64,000 bases of DNA from Kitasatospora arboriphila. GTDB lineage: Bacteria; Actinomycetota; Actinomycetes; Mycobacteriales; Mycobacteriaceae. Positions 7,745 to 16,875 of the stretch are shown here, piece after piece; position 1 is the first letter of the stretch; every line of letters begins with the position of its first letter. The stretch lies in the NCBI RefSeq assembly GCF_000717275.1, contig NZ_JNYV01000002.1, positions 992,001 through 1,056,000 on the forward strand, written 5' to 3'. The translations under genes and the position numbers were made by a program. The notes beneath the pieces are model-generated. The model was not told the DNA's origin. It was given only the letters and a program-made list of their open reading frames with translations, and made no database searches.

Positions 7745-10072
7745 ATGACCAGTATTGTCCCCGCGGGACTCCCGTCGCCCGACGATGTTGATGACCTGTA
7801 TGAGATCGCGGAAAGGGTGTTGTGGCTCGCGACTTCGATTGTTCACCATGCCAATCGAGTGCGTCCGAACCCAAGTGGTCTCAAAGTCGGTGGGCATCAG
7901 GCTTCGAGCGCCTCGATGGTGTCGATCATGACGTCGTTGTGGTTCGAGCAGCTGCAACCCGGCGACAGAGTCTCGGTCAAGCCGCATGCCTCTCCGGTGC
8001 TGCACGCGATCAACTATCTCCTCGGAGAGCTCGACGAAACATATTTGACCACGCTGCGTTCGTTCGGGGGCCTGCAGTCCTATCCATCCCGATCGAAAGA
8101 CCCCGACACCGTCGACTACTCGACCGGTTCGGTGGGTATTGGTGCTACGGCGCCGATCTGGGGGGCGATGGCCCGCAGATATGTCGAGACCTCCTTCGGC
8201 GGTGCGGGGACTGGACGGCAGTACTCGCTCGTCGGTGACGCCGAGCTCGACGAGGGAGCCGTCTGGGAAGCGGTCCTCGATCCCGGTATCAATGAGCTCG
8301 GTGAGATCGTGTGGATCGTTGATTTGAACCGGCAGTCACTGGACCGGGTTGTCCCCAACATCGCCGCCCGCCGTCTCGAGAAGATGTTCGATGCCGCGGG
8401 ATGGCAGGTCCTCACCGTCAAGTTCGGTCGTCTCCTGGAGAAGCTGTTCGCGCGAGACGGCGGTGAGGCCCTACGCGAACGTATCCTGGACATGCCGAAC
8501 CCTGAATATCAACGCCTATTACGCTGCACTGCACAGCAATTGCGTGATCGGCTCCCCGGGAACGGGCCGGACGCGCCGACCATCGCCGAGGTCATCGGCG
8601 ACGTGGACGATACCGTGCTGCTCGAAGCGATCCGCAACCTCGGCGGGCACGACCTGAACGCCCTGCGCGATGCGTACTCTCGCATCGACGACACACGGCC
8701 TACCGTGATAATTGCATACACCGTCAAGGGTTTCGGCCTCCCCACCCAGGGCCATCCTCAGAACCATTCCTCTTTGCTGACCGTTGAGGAATACGCTGAC
8801 CTCGCCAAATCCCTCGGGACTGACCCAGACAGCCCGTGGGGCCGCTTCGACGCGGGCGGCGGACCCGGGAGGGTGTGTCGTGACACTGCGAAACGCCTTC
8901 GCCGAGAACCGGTGCCAGAATCGTCCTATCCTACGATCCCCGCCGACATTGGCCGGACACCCAAAGGCACAGCAACCACCCAAGCGGCTCTGGGCCGGGT
9001 CCTGCTCGACCTGACCCGCGAGGCCCCCGACGCCGCCAAACGTGTGGTGACCGTCAGCCCCGATGTCAGCTCGACCACCAACCTCGGCGGGTGGGTCAAC
9101 AAAGTGGGCGTGTGGTCGGCCACTGAGCGGCATGACTGGTTTGCAGACGACACCGAAACAATCATGCACTGGCGAGAACAACCCACTGGCCAGCACATGG
9201 AACTGGGCATCGCCGAAACCAACCTGGTCGGGCTGATGGGCGAACTCGGCGCCACATGGAGCCGTTGGGGACAACCGTTGTTCCCGATCGGAGTGATGTA
9301 CGACCCGTTCGTCGAGCGCGCTCTCGAACCGTGGTCTTACGGTATCTACGCCGGTGGGCAGTCGATCCTGGTCGGTACCCCCTCCGGCGTGACTCTCGCC
9401 GCCGAAGGCGGTGCGCACCAATCGATCAAAACGCCGTCCATCGGGCTCGAGCAGCCGGGCTGTATCACCTACGAACCGGCATTCGCCATCGATGTGGAGT
9501 GGACTCTGCTTGCCAGCATTGGGAGACTGGGCAGACCGGACGGCACGTCAGCGTACTTGCGACTGTCCACACGCCCGGTCGATCAGATACTTGCCGACGT
9601 ACCCGTCGACCCTGCAGCGCGCGAACGTAGGCGACGCCAGGTTGTCGCCGGCGGCTATCCGCTCATTCGCCGCGACGGCGCCACGGTGACCATCGCGGCC
9701 ATGGGAGCGGTGATGACCGAAGCGGTCGCCGCTGCCGAACGCCTCGAACAGTCTGGCATCATCGCGGACGTCTTGTGCATCACCAGCCCCGGCCAGCTCT
9801 ACCGCGCAGTGCAAGCCAGGCAGGGGCGTGGCAACGGCGAGTCGTGGATACTCGAGCAACTCTTACCGGCTCACCGTGCCACACCGATGGTGACTGTCCT
9901 CGACGGCCATCCGCACACGCTGGCCTTTTTGGCGACTGTGAACAGGGTTGCGTCAACGACGTTGGGTGTCAGCACGTTCGGACAGGTGGGATCACTGGAC
10001 GAGGTGTACAGATATCACCGAATCGACACAGATTCCATCGTCACGGCCGTATTGGACATCGCCGGTGGCTAG
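7745..10072 (+). CDS. TPP-dependent transketolase/pyruvate dehydrogenase E1 (AceE-like) protein
   Basis: 775 residues; ATG 7745 has AGGAG at 7734-7738. The N-terminal half resembles homodimeric E1 (AceE) and transketolase: HANRVRPNPSGLKVGGHQASS, a thiamine-pyrophosphate motif GDAELDEG near residue 163 closed by DLNRQSLD about 30 residues later, and VIIAYTVKGFGLPTQGHPQNHS. The centre and C-terminus carry the pyrimidine-binding domain (ELGIAETNLVGLMGELG) and a transketolase C-terminal domain. At 775 residues it is shorter than AceE (about 900) and longer than transketolase (about 670). No E2 or E3 gene is nearby, so it may borrow housekeeping subunits or act alone on a 2-oxoacid or hydroxyketone made by the pathway. 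Confidence 0.82.
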   Translation: MTSIVPAGLPSPDDVDDLYEIAERVLWLATSIVHHANRVRPNPSGLKVGGHQASSASMVSIMTSLWFEQLQPGDRVSVKPHASPVLHAINYLLGELDETYLTTLRSFGGLQSYPSRSKDPDTVDYSTGSVGIGATAPIWGAMARRYVETSFGGAGTGRQYSLVGDAELDEGAVWEAVLDPGINELGEIVWIVDLNRQSLDRVVPNIAARRLEKMFDAAGWQVLTVKFGRLLEKLFARDGGEALRERILDMPNPEYQRLLRCTAQQLRDRLPGNGPDAPTIAEVIGDVDDTVLLEAIRNLGGHDLNALRDAYSRIDDTRPTVIIAYTVKGFGLPTQGHPQNHSSLLTVEEYADLAKSLGTDPDSPWGRFDAGGGPGRVCRDTAKRLRREPVPESSYPTIPADIGRTPKGTATTQAALGRVLLDLTREAPDAAKRVVTVSPDVSSTTNLGGWVNKVGVWSATERHDWFADDTETIMHWREQPTGQHMELGIAETNLVGLMGELGATWSRWGQPLFPIGVMYDPFVERALEPWSYGIYAGGQSILVGTPSGVTLAAEGGAHQSIKTPSIGLEQPGCITYEPAFAIDVEWTLLASIGRLGRPDGTSAYLRLSTRPVDQILADVPVDPAARERRRRQVVAGGYPLIRRDGATVTIAAMGAVMTEAVAAAERLEQSGIIADVLCITSPGQLYRAVQARQGRGNGESWILEQLLPAHRATPMVTVLDGHPHTLAFLATVNRVASTTLGVSTFGQVGSLDEVYRYHRIDTDSIVTAVLDIAGG

Positions 10073-10103
10073 CCGTGGATATCGCAGGAATGAGGGGGAT
10101 GAA

Positions 10104-10919
10104 GTGAAAACAGCTGTTGTCACTGGCGCGTCGTCGGGGATAGGGCGTGCTGTCGCGTCGGCCATGGTTGACCGCGGGTACAGGGTCATCGGAACGAGCC
10201 GGAACGGCTCCACCGTCGACAACCCCGCGCGCGGTGTTGAGTATCGCACTCTCGACCTCACCGACCGCGACTCGATACGCGGCTTCGTTGACGCACTCGA
10301 CGGGGTCGATGTCGACGTCCTGATCAACAATGCCGGCGAGTCGCAGTGCGGACCGCTCGAAGAGCTGCCACTCGATGCGGTGCATCGCTTGTTCCAACTC
10401 AACGTCTTTGGCGCCATCGAACTGACTCAGCTGCTGCTCCCAGGAATGCGCGCGCGCCGCAGCGGCACAATCGTGAACGTCGGATCCATGCTCGCCAGCT
10501 TCCCCCTTGCGTACCGATCGTCGTATGTGGCCACCAAAGCAGCCATCAAAGGATTCGCCACTGCCGCGCGCTACGAACTGTCTCCCTTCGGCATCGCCAT
10601 CACCACGGTCGAACCAGGTTCGATCGCCACCGGCTTGTCCGGACGCCGGACAAAGTACATAGGGAGCACGTCCCCGTACACGCATGACTTCACCTCTGCG
10701 ATAGCCGTCTTGGACAAGAAAGAGGTCCAGGGCATCACTGCGGCAAGAGTCGCACGGACAGTGGTCAAGGCCGTCGAGGACAAGAAGACGCGACCGCTCT
10801 ACGCGGTCGGCAGCAACGCCCCGATGGTCCTCCTGGCTCAAAGACTGCTGCCCCGCACAGTCATCGAGTCAGTCATGGCCAAGGCCTACGGCATTCGAGG
10901 ACACCGCGCCACGAGATAG
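10104..10919 (+). CDS. Short-chain dehydrogenase/reductase (SDR)
   Basis: 271 residues from GTG 10104, preceded by GAGGGGG at 10092-10097. The classical SDR signature is complete: TGASSGIG at the N-terminus for the dinucleotide, NNAG in the middle, a catalytic Ser in NVGSM and the YxxxK pair in SYVATKAAIK. The C-terminal 80 residues contain a basic, hydrophobic stretch (LLAQRLLPRTVIESVM) that may touch the membrane. It follows the TPP enzyme by 31 bp and probably interconverts an alcohol and ketone in the same pathway. The cofactor preference (the residues after the second strand, TSRNG) points to NADP(H), with moderate confidence. Confidence 0.87.
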   Translation: MKTAVVTGASSGIGRAVASAMVDRGYRVIGTSRNGSTVDNPARGVEYRTLDLTDRDSIRGFVDALDGVDVDVLINNAGESQCGPLEELPLDAVHRLFQLNVFGAIELTQLLLPGMRARRSGTIVNVGSMLASFPLAYRSSYVATKAAIKGFATAARYELSPFGIAITTVEPGSIATGLSGRRTKYIGSTSPYTHDFTSAIAVLDKKEVQGITAARVARTVVKAVEDKKTRPLYAVGSNAPMVLLAQRLLPRTVIESVMAKAYGIRGHRATR

Positions 10920-11000
10920 CCACCACGCTGCCCCCCGCAGGCCGGATGCGCTCTTGGCCGCAGAGCCCGCGACATGCCACCCAGGTCAGGAAGCAACAGC

Positions 11001-11354
11001 ATGTTCATCTCATTTGTGCTCGTATCCCTGCTGGTCGCCGCGATCATCGCGACAGCGGGAACTCTGAAGGTGATCGGTCACCGATCGATGATCGTCAACG
11101 CGCGGCATCTCAGATACTCCAGAACTGCATTCACCAGAATCGGCGCCCTCGAACTCGTCGGTTCGGTAGGACTGGTCCTGGGACTGTGGTGGAAGCCCCT
11201 GAGCATCGTCACCGGCATTGCAGTCTGCGCCTTGATGATCGGAGCTGTCATCGCCCACATCCGGGTGAAAGACGCTGCCAATGAGCTTCTCCCGGCGATA
11301 ACAGCGGCAGTCTCGGCGGGCTATGTGGCCGTCGCTGGCCTAAGTCTCCAATGA
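11001..11354 (+). CDS. DoxX-like small membrane protein
   Basis: 117 residues from the ATG at 11001 (AGGAAG at 10988-10993). Four hydrophobic segments are visible: residues 1-19, about 45-62, 65-82 and 92-112. The conserved DoxX/DoxD-like pattern appears as AGTLKVIGH near the end of TM1 and RIGALELVGSVGLVLGLWW. Members are cytoplasmic-membrane proteins with unclear biochemical roles, sometimes tied to redox or thiosulfate metabolism. It ends the plus-strand operon that begins with the flavin monooxygenase. Confidence 0.78.
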   Translation: MFISFVLVSLLVAAIIATAGTLKVIGHRSMIVNARHLRYSRTAFTRIGALELVGSVGLVLGLWWKPLSIVTGIAVCALMIGAVIAHIRVKDAANELLPAITAAVSAGYVAVAGLSLQ

Positions 11355-11449
11355 CGGCAGTGGTGGGGCGTTCACAGCCGAGGCATGGGGAGGTCTGCAG
11401 TGCTGGAAGCACATCGAGACAACAGTGATGTTGTAGAGGCGTCGTACAA

Positions 11450-12436
11450 ATGAGTGAGCAGCGGGCACGGGGGCGGAGTCCAGTAAGCGTTGGCTTCATC
11501 GGCATTCTGGTCGTTTTGATGGCCGCGGCCTCGGCGTTTTATCTACGGTCTTTGCCGCTTGTCGGGGCGGGTGTCACCTATACGGCGAACTTTTCCGAAG
11601 CGGCTGGACTCCGACCGCGAGCGGAAGTGCGTGTAGCCGGTGTCAAGGTCGGTGCCGTGCAGTCGGTCGAGCTAGACGGTTCGACAGTCCGTGTGCAGAT
11701 GAAAGTACAAGCGGCGTGGATCGGTGATCACACGACCGCGTCGATCCAGATCAAGACGGTCTTGGGGCAGAAGTACATCGCGCTGGACCCGCAGGGCAGC
11801 GAGCTGGCGAATCCGCGGGATGTCATCCCGCTGAGCCGGACCACCTCGCCGTATGACGTGATCGAGGCGTTTTCCGATGCCGCCGATCAGATCGGCGAAG
11901 TCGACACCAACCAGCTCGCGACCAGCATGCGGACCCTGTCCGATGCGTTCTCCGGAACACCTGCCGATCTGCGGTCCTCGCTCGAGGGTCTGACCCGCCT
12001 GTCCGAGACCATCGCGAGCCGCGACCAGAAGGTCCAGGAACTGTTGGCCGCGACCAAGGACACGTCCAAGATCCTGGCCGACCGCAACCAGGAGTTCGAG
12101 CGGTTGATCAACGGTGCAGGTCAGCTATTCGAGGAACTGAACAATCGTCAGCAGTCGATCTCACGGCTGCTCTCGAGCACGATCACGCTCTCGGATGCCC
12201 TCAGCGGAATCGTCAAGGACAACCAGGAGCAGATCGGCCCGACGCTGGAGACGCTGCGTCAGGTGATCGTGATCCTCAACGACCAGAACCAGAATCTGCG
12301 TCAATTGATCACGTACATGGCGCCCATGTTTCGGCTGTACGCAAACGTCCTCGGCAACGGACACTGGTTTGAGGGGATCATCAAGAACCTTCTGCCTCCG
12401 GCTCTGCCGCAACAAAATCGACCCGGTTACCGGTGA
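11450..12436 (+). CDS. Solitary Mce-family (MlaD-domain) protein
   Basis: 328 residues: one N-terminal membrane anchor (residues about 15-32, VGFIGILVVLMAAASAFYL), then the MlaD/Mce beta domain (YTANFSEAAGLRPRAEVRVAGVKVGAVQSVEL), then a long helical region rich in Gln, Glu, Asn and Leu that is expected to form coiled coil up to about residue 280. The length and the short tail resemble MceC-type subunits. Mce proteins form a lipid-transfer tunnel across the actinobacterial envelope, but they normally sit in operons with two YrbE permeases and five other Mce genes. None of those is here, so it either joins a complex encoded elsewhere or is a relic. It is 95 bp downstream of the DoxX-like gene. 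Confidence 0.87.
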   Translation: MSEQRARGRSPVSVGFIGILVVLMAAASAFYLRSLPLVGAGVTYTANFSEAAGLRPRAEVRVAGVKVGAVQSVELDGSTVRVQMKVQAAWIGDHTTASIQIKTVLGQKYIALDPQGSELANPRDVIPLSRTTSPYDVIEAFSDAADQIGEVDTNQLATSMRTLSDAFSGTPADLRSSLEGLTRLSETIASRDQKVQELLAATKDTSKILADRNQEFERLINGAGQLFEELNNRQQSISRLLSSTITLSDALSGIVKDNQEQIGPTLETLRQVIVILNDQNQNLRQLITYMAPMFRLYANVLGNGHWFEGIIKNLLPPALPQQNRPGYR

Positions 12437-12608
12437 AGCAGCAGCAGTTCGACAACGGCAGCAATACCCACTCCGGCGGGTAACGGCGCTGCGTTAGTGG
12501 ATGCTGATCCACGAAGAAGCCTCCAGCGAACCTGCCGGGCAGCCTATGGACGCTCGCCCTTGCATGCGCCGCCGCACGGTGGGGCTGCCCTGGACCTCGT
12601 CTGTCGCC

Positions 12609-13370
12609 TCATCCGACGATCGGGATCCGGTCACGGGTCATGGCCGTGAGCTCACGTTCCATGACATCGTGAACGCGACACGCATAGTCTTCGGCTGACT
12701 CGCCCTCCATCGCCGTCATCGCGGGCAGGACGGTGGTGATGAGCTTGGTGGGTAGCGGAATGTAGGGCAACAGTCCGACCAGGCCGACGTTCAGCCCCCA
12801 CGGAATGGACAACGACATGGGAAACGACTTGAGCCGCAACAACTTGTCGAGTCCGGTTAGGCGCGCGAGACGCCTGCCCCCACTGAAGACGACCAACGAC
12901 TCACCTGCCCCTGCCGTGACGACCGGAATGATTGGTACATCGGCCTCCATCGCGAGCCGGGCGAAGCCTGATCGGCCCGCGAACAGGACTTGGTTGCGCT
13001 CACTCCATGACTTGAACCCGTCGATGTCGCCGCCAGGAAAGACCACCACGTGGCGCCCCGCCCTCAACGCCTCGATCGCTGCGCCATGATTCGCGGGCGT
13101 CGCATCGAACCACTCGACGATGCGCCCCAAACCCAACGTCCACGCGATCTGGTGAGTCAGAACAGTGACGCTGCGTCGATCACCGGTCTGCTCGTAAGCC
13201 GACGCGAACGCGAGAACGTTGAGGTCGAACACTCCACCGAAACCGTGATTGGCGACGAATAGGACTGGCCCTGTCGGCGTTGGTGCTCGCTGATCGGTCT
13301 CCATCCGATGGTAGAGCCGGGCAAGCGCGATGCCCATTCCCACCAACTGCCTCGGCACCGCGTCCATCAC
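12609..13370 (-). CDS. PlsC-like lysophospholipid/diacylglycerol-type acyltransferase
   Basis: 253 residues. The acyltransferase block I is seen as VLFVANHGFGGVFDLNVL near residue 40, block III as VVVFPGGDIDGFKSW around residue 110 and block IV as VPIIPVVTAGAGES around residue 145. The spacing His-x6-Asp differs from the usual HxxxxD of PlsC and is closer to the TMEM68/DGAT-like branch. The protein should transfer an acyl group to a glycerolipid at the cytoplasmic face of the membrane. It converges with the Mce gene. No operon partner is evident on its strand. Confidence 0.75.
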   Translation of the reverse strand: MMDAVPRQLVGMGIALARLYHRMETDQRAPTPTGPVLFVANHGFGGVFDLNVLAFASAYEQTGDRRSVTVLTHQIAWTLGLGRIVEWFDATPANHGAAIEALRAGRHVVVFPGGDIDGFKSWSERNQVLFAGRSGFARLAMEADVPIIPVVTAGAGESLVVFSGGRRLARLTGLDKLLRLKSFPMSLSIPWGLNVGLVGLLPYIPLPTKLITTVLPAMTAMEGESAEDYACRVHDVMERELTAMTRDRIPIVG

Positions 13371-13574
13371 CTCAGCCTAGGTCAGATTGTTCGCAGCACA
13401 GCACAATTGGTGTGACATGTTTGATTGCGGAGAACGCGACGTCGACTCCGAGGGCCCCGCTTGCCACCCAGACACAACCATGCCCACAATCGCGCTGCGC
13501 AGGCCAGCTACGGCGGGCCGGTCCTCCGTCGGTCGCACAGGCTGTGGCAACAGATACCGCTGGCGAATTGTGGT

Positions 13575-14876
13575 TCAGTTGACACTTTTCACCACTGGTG
13601 GGTTCCAGCCTGGGTTGGTCGGTCCGTACAGCCGAAACATGAGACGGAAATCGTCTGGCGGACAGGGGAGCCAATTGGATACGCGTTTTCCTGATGGTGC
13701 CTTGGTCTGGAGAAAGATTGTCAGTGATCCATCAGGACCGATCTGTAAACCGGGGGTTCGATCGGTGATCGCGTAACGGCTGATCTCGTTTTCGTAGAGA
13801 AGACCTTTCGAGTGGTAGACGGTCAGTGACCAGAAGAAGGCGGCGGGCGGGCGATCACCGTTGGCAAAGGTCAGTGTGTAGACGTGGGCTCCGTTGAGCT
13901 GGCTCTGGGTGTCGTCGACCTCGCACACCGGGTAGAGGGCTTCGGCCGCCGGGTTGATGAAGATCTGGGAATATGCAACCGCCGCTCGAAGGAGATAGTT
14001 CTCCCCAAAGGCGGTACCAACGTCGTTGATTGCCCAGCCGTTGACGGCGCGGCCCAATGTCTTGACATGACTCGCGATGTCGCTCATCCCTTGTGCCAAT
14101 CCTCTTGCGATCGAGTCGCGAGCCGGGGGGTCGGCCGTGTCCGTGATCGCTTCCTGTAGCCGATCACGGGCCGAAGCGACCCACGACGGGATGTCGTCAG
14201 CGGCAAGCCCGTCGATGGCGTGGCCTAGGGAGTGGACGAAGGACTCGGGTTCGCTCACCTCGGCCTCACGATCACGACTCGCCAGGCGAACCGCATCCGC
14301 TGCCGTCTCCACGGGTGGGCTCGGTGGGCCGACTAGCTCGATCTCGTCTTGGAGACCCATGACGCGCGCCACGTCATCGGGATCGGATGGATCCACGAGT
14401 ATCCGGATGGCCACCATGACAAAACGGGAACGGCATTCGATGATCTCACCGACAGCCGAGTCGTCTGCGCCGGCGTTGTGCCGTCGGATGAACAGACGCG
14501 GCAGCGCCGGCCCGACATTGCGTTGTCCGAGAACAGCTGTGGTGGATGAATCGGCTTCACCGATCTGCACGCTGTAGTACCGATCTGCGAAATCAGGGAG
14601 GCGAAGCTCGAACTCTCCCTGATCGAGATCCAGGAACGCCAGCGAGTAGAGCGTGTCGACGTTCGGTGCCACTCCCGCGGTCAGCGTGGGGTCCGAAAGT
14701 CGTCGTTGGTGGCCGAGGTTGTTGAGGCGGGCTCCAGCTGAGGTCGCAGGCCGGGGGGCCTCCGGGTCCAAAGGCAGAGTGAACCGCAGCCTGAGGCGCT
14801 GGGCAAACACAACCGGGAACCCCCAGATCTGCAGATCGCGAGCGACATCGGTCAGGGAGGCTTGGTGTTGCTGCAT
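13575..14876 (-). CDS. DUF1254/DUF1214 family protein (copy 1)
   Basis: 433 residues with the two-domain layout of the family: DUF1254 in the N-terminal half (VAPNVDTLYSLAFLDLDQGEFELRLPD, then YYSVQIGEADSSTT) and DUF1214 at the C-terminus (FWSLTVYHSKGLLYENEISRY and SNWLPCPPDDFRLMFRLYGP). No signal peptide is obvious. The biochemical function is unknown, though the family is often found next to catabolic and transport genes. Its promoter region at 14896-14919 has a TATACT -10 hexamer on the minus strand followed directly by a TGAACTGA-type palindrome, so it is probably part of the regulon centred on 42-64 kb. A second DUF1254 gene lies at 16982. Confidence 0.85.
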   Translation of the reverse strand: MQQHQASLTDVARDLQIWGFPVVFAQRLRLRFTLPLDPEAPRPATSAGARLNNLGHQRRLSDPTLTAGVAPNVDTLYSLAFLDLDQGEFELRLPDFADRYYSVQIGEADSSTTAVLGQRNVGPALPRLFIRRHNAGADDSAVGEIIECRSRFVMVAIRILVDPSDPDDVARVMGLQDEIELVGPPSPPVETAADAVRLASRDREAEVSEPESFVHSLGHAIDGLAADDIPSWVASARDRLQEAITDTADPPARDSIARGLAQGMSDIASHVKTLGRAVNGWAINDVGTAFGENYLLRAAVAYSQIFINPAAEALYPVCEVDDTQSQLNGAHVYTLTFANGDRPPAAFFWSLTVYHSKGLLYENEISRYAITDRTPGLQIGPDGSLTIFLQTKAPSGKRVSNWLPCPPDDFRLMFRLYGPTNPGWNPPVVKSVN

Positions 14877-14895
14877 TACTTCCCGCCTTCATAAT

Positions 14896-14913
14896 TGAAC
14901 TGAACTCAATTAG
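14896..14913. promoter_or_regulatory. TGAACTGA-type operator, site 1
   Basis: TGAACTGAACTCAATTAG matches 13 of 16 fixed positions of TGAACTGA-NN-TCAGTTCA. It also lies within AATTGA (14893-14898) and TCAATT (14906-14911) arms. TATACT on the minus strand (14914-14919) abuts it, so binding would cover the start of the DUF1254 copy 1 transcript. Confidence 0.55.
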
Positions 14914-14967
14914 AGTATAACGAGTGGCCCGTGATGATCGGGGCCGTTCTACCGAGGTGGAGGAAAC

Positions 14968-15348
14968 GTGCAATACGGGAAGAAAGGTGGCCAACAGAGA
15001 CGATTCCCGCGGTGGGTGTACGAGCGGGGCAGTGAGCCGGATGCTCGATTCAGCCTCGCGAACGAACGAACCTACCTCGCTTGGATACGAACCTCCCTGG
15101 CGCTCATGGCGGCTGGGGTTGCGCTACAGGCGTTCGGGGTTGACAGGGGATCGATTCCGAGTACCGCTGCGTCGGTGTTGATGATCGGCGCATCGATCCT
15201 GTTGCCACTGCAAGCGTGGTGGTCGTGGGCGCGAACCGAGAGCAGCTTGCGAAGCGAAGGTTCGCTGCCGTCGCCCCGGTTGGCTGCGCCGCTCGCATTG
15301 GTCCTGTCGGTCGCGGCCGTCCTCGTGCTGTGGTCGGTGCTGATATGA
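14968..15348 (+). CDS. DUF202 (YidH-like) small membrane protein, first of pair
   Basis: 126 residues from GTG 14968, with GGTGGAGG just upstream (14956-14963). The DUF202 signature NERTYLAWIRTSLALMAAGVAL appears at residues about 32-53, followed by two more hydrophobic segments; three membrane spans in total. The function is unknown; members are YidH-like inner-membrane proteins. The stop overlaps the start of the next DUF202 gene by 4 bp (ATGA at 15345), so the two are translationally coupled and probably form a complex. Confidence 0.85.
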   Translation: MQYGKKGGQQRRFPRWVYERGSEPDARFSLANERTYLAWIRTSLALMAAGVALQAFGVDRGSIPSTAASVLMIGASILLPLQAWWSWARTESSLRSEGSLPSPRLAAPLALVLSVAAVLVLWSVLI

Positions 15349-15731
15349 CAGACGCGCCACGACGACTTCCGGTTGCCAAACGAGTGATGCTCCTTGATGG
15401 CGGGCTGCAGATGGAGCGTACGGCGCTGTCGTGGCAGCGAACCAGTTGCGCGCTGGTTGTCATCGCTGTGGTCGGCATCAGATTCAGCGCGATGACCAAC
15501 CAGTGGTTACTCGTCGCATTGGAAAGTGTCATCGCGCTCAGTGCCGCAGCGCTTTTCGTTCACTGCATGTGCCGGCCGGCATCGACTCACCGAGACCTGG
15601 CCATATTGCAGACGGGCCGAGTTCATCTGACCCACAGTGCTGGGGTGCCCATGCTTGTGCTGGCCGTGATCGTGTCGCTGATGGGGCTGACGGCACTCGT
15701 CGTGGCGATGTCGATGAGCTCACTTCGGTGA
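15345..15731 (+). CDS. DUF202-family small membrane protein, second of pair
   Basis: 128 residues. The DUF202 core appears as LDGGLQMERTALSWQRTSCALVVIAVVG, the same Arg-Thr-x-Leu-x-Trp-x-Arg pattern as the preceding gene, with two later membrane segments. A short hydrophilic N-terminus (about 20 residues) precedes the core. It is coupled to the first copy by an ATGA overlap. The transcript ends at the strong hairpin at 15764-15798. The function of such pairs is not known. Confidence 0.83.
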   Translation: MTDAPRRLPVAKRVMLLDGGLQMERTALSWQRTSCALVVIAVVGIRFSAMTNQWLLVALESVIALSAAALFVHCMCRPASTHRDLAILQTGRVHLTHSAGVPMLVLAVIVSLMGLTALVVAMSMSSLR

Positions 15732-15763
15732 TCAAAGGCATTCGTACCGCGGATGCACTGTGC

Positions 15764-15798
15764 CGCCGCGTATCTCACGCGATGTGAGATACGCGGCG
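15764..15798. terminator. 15-bp perfect hairpin between convergent genes
   Basis: CGCCGCGTATCTCAC (15764-15778) and GTGAGATACGCGGCG (15784-15798) are exact reverse complements around GCGAT. The hairpin lies between the ends of the DUF202 pair and of the solute-binding pseudogene, so it can serve both strands. There is no T-run, as is common for actinobacterial terminators. Confidence 0.75.
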
Positions 15799-15812
15799 AC
15801 CGGTCGTCGTGC

Positions 15813-16852
15813 TCAACGAGTGAAGAGCTGCTCCCATTCCTGGGATTTCTTGTCGACGTACTGCGGCGTCAACTGGCCGGGATCGGGGGTCTGAATGGAA
15901 TGTGCGTCCGCTGTCGCCCCGGGAATGCCCGGGAGGGCGGTCGCCACACCGATGGCTTGTGCGGTTTGACCCTCGCGGCTGACCATGAAGTCCGCAAGTA
16001 CCTGCGCCGCGTTGGGATGTGTGGCGACGGAGGTCACGTGGCCGAAGAACGGTGTCCCCCATGAAGGCTTCGGAAGGGCCCAGTTGACCGGGGCGCCAGA
16101 CGCGACCTCGCGTATCAGCGGTTGCACCATCGGGGCGACCACGATCTCGCCGGAGGTGAGCGCCTGTGCAACACCGAGTGCACTTGGGTAGATTCTCGGT
16201 TCGAGAGCCGCCAGCTTCTTCTCGTAGTCGGCGCCGAAGTTCTTGGTGTAAAAGTCGTAAAGGTCCACGTATGAGGCGATTCCGACGGGGTTGACGATTC
16301 CGATCTTGCCCGCATACTCGGGGTTCAGGATATCCGCGGGGTTCGTCAAGCCCTCGGGAACCGTGTTGGTGTTCCAGCCCATGCCGAAGGTTGCCGCCAC
16401 GTCGAGGAAGAACTTGCCGTTCTTGATGCTCGCCTCGGGCTGATACTCGGGATTGTCGAAGCTGGGCCCGCGAAGGTCCTGGGAGTAGGCGCCGGAGTCA
16501 GATGCCGCGGCAATCCAAGCCGTATCGGTGACGACATGAACGTCGGCAGTTCCCTTTCCTGTCCGGTTCTCGGTCTCGATGCGGGGGTTGAGGTCTGCGT
16601 CCGTTCCCGGACGAACTCGAGCTTGATCTCTGGATACTGTTTGCTCCAGGCTTCTTTCAGACTCTCGAGTATCGCGATGTTCTGACTCGAGTAGAGCATC
16701 ACGGAACCTTCCTTCTTCGCGGCGGCAACGACTTCGTCCCAACTGCCTTCGACCGACGCTGTGTTTCCAGAACCGCCCCCGCAGGCGGTGATCGCCGTGC
16801 CCAGTACAAGGGCTGCGCCCAAACAGGCCGCGCGTAGTCCACGTTTGTTCAT
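15813..16852 (-). pseudogene. Extracellular solute-binding lipoprotein (Fbp/iron type), copy 1, broken by a 1-bp frameshift
   Basis: From ATG 16852 the frame reads a lipoprotein signal (VLGTAITAC, lipobox Cys at about 24), then SVEGSWDEVVAAAKKEGSVMLYSSQ and LEFVRE, and goes out of frame. The rest, from GTDADLNPRIETENRTGKG to EWEQLFTR, lies in the next frame down to 15813. Both intact paralogues (42758 and 46080) read LEFVRGTD or MDFVRGTD here, so exactly one G is missing from a G run (plus-strand CCC at 16605-16607, CCCC expected). All other coding sequence is intact, so this is either a recent mutation or a base-calling error. If repaired it would encode a roughly 347-residue binding protein for the Fbp-type transporter at 47951-50841. 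Confidence 0.85.
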
Positions 16853-16875
16853 GGTCTGAGTTCTCCTTAGGTACT

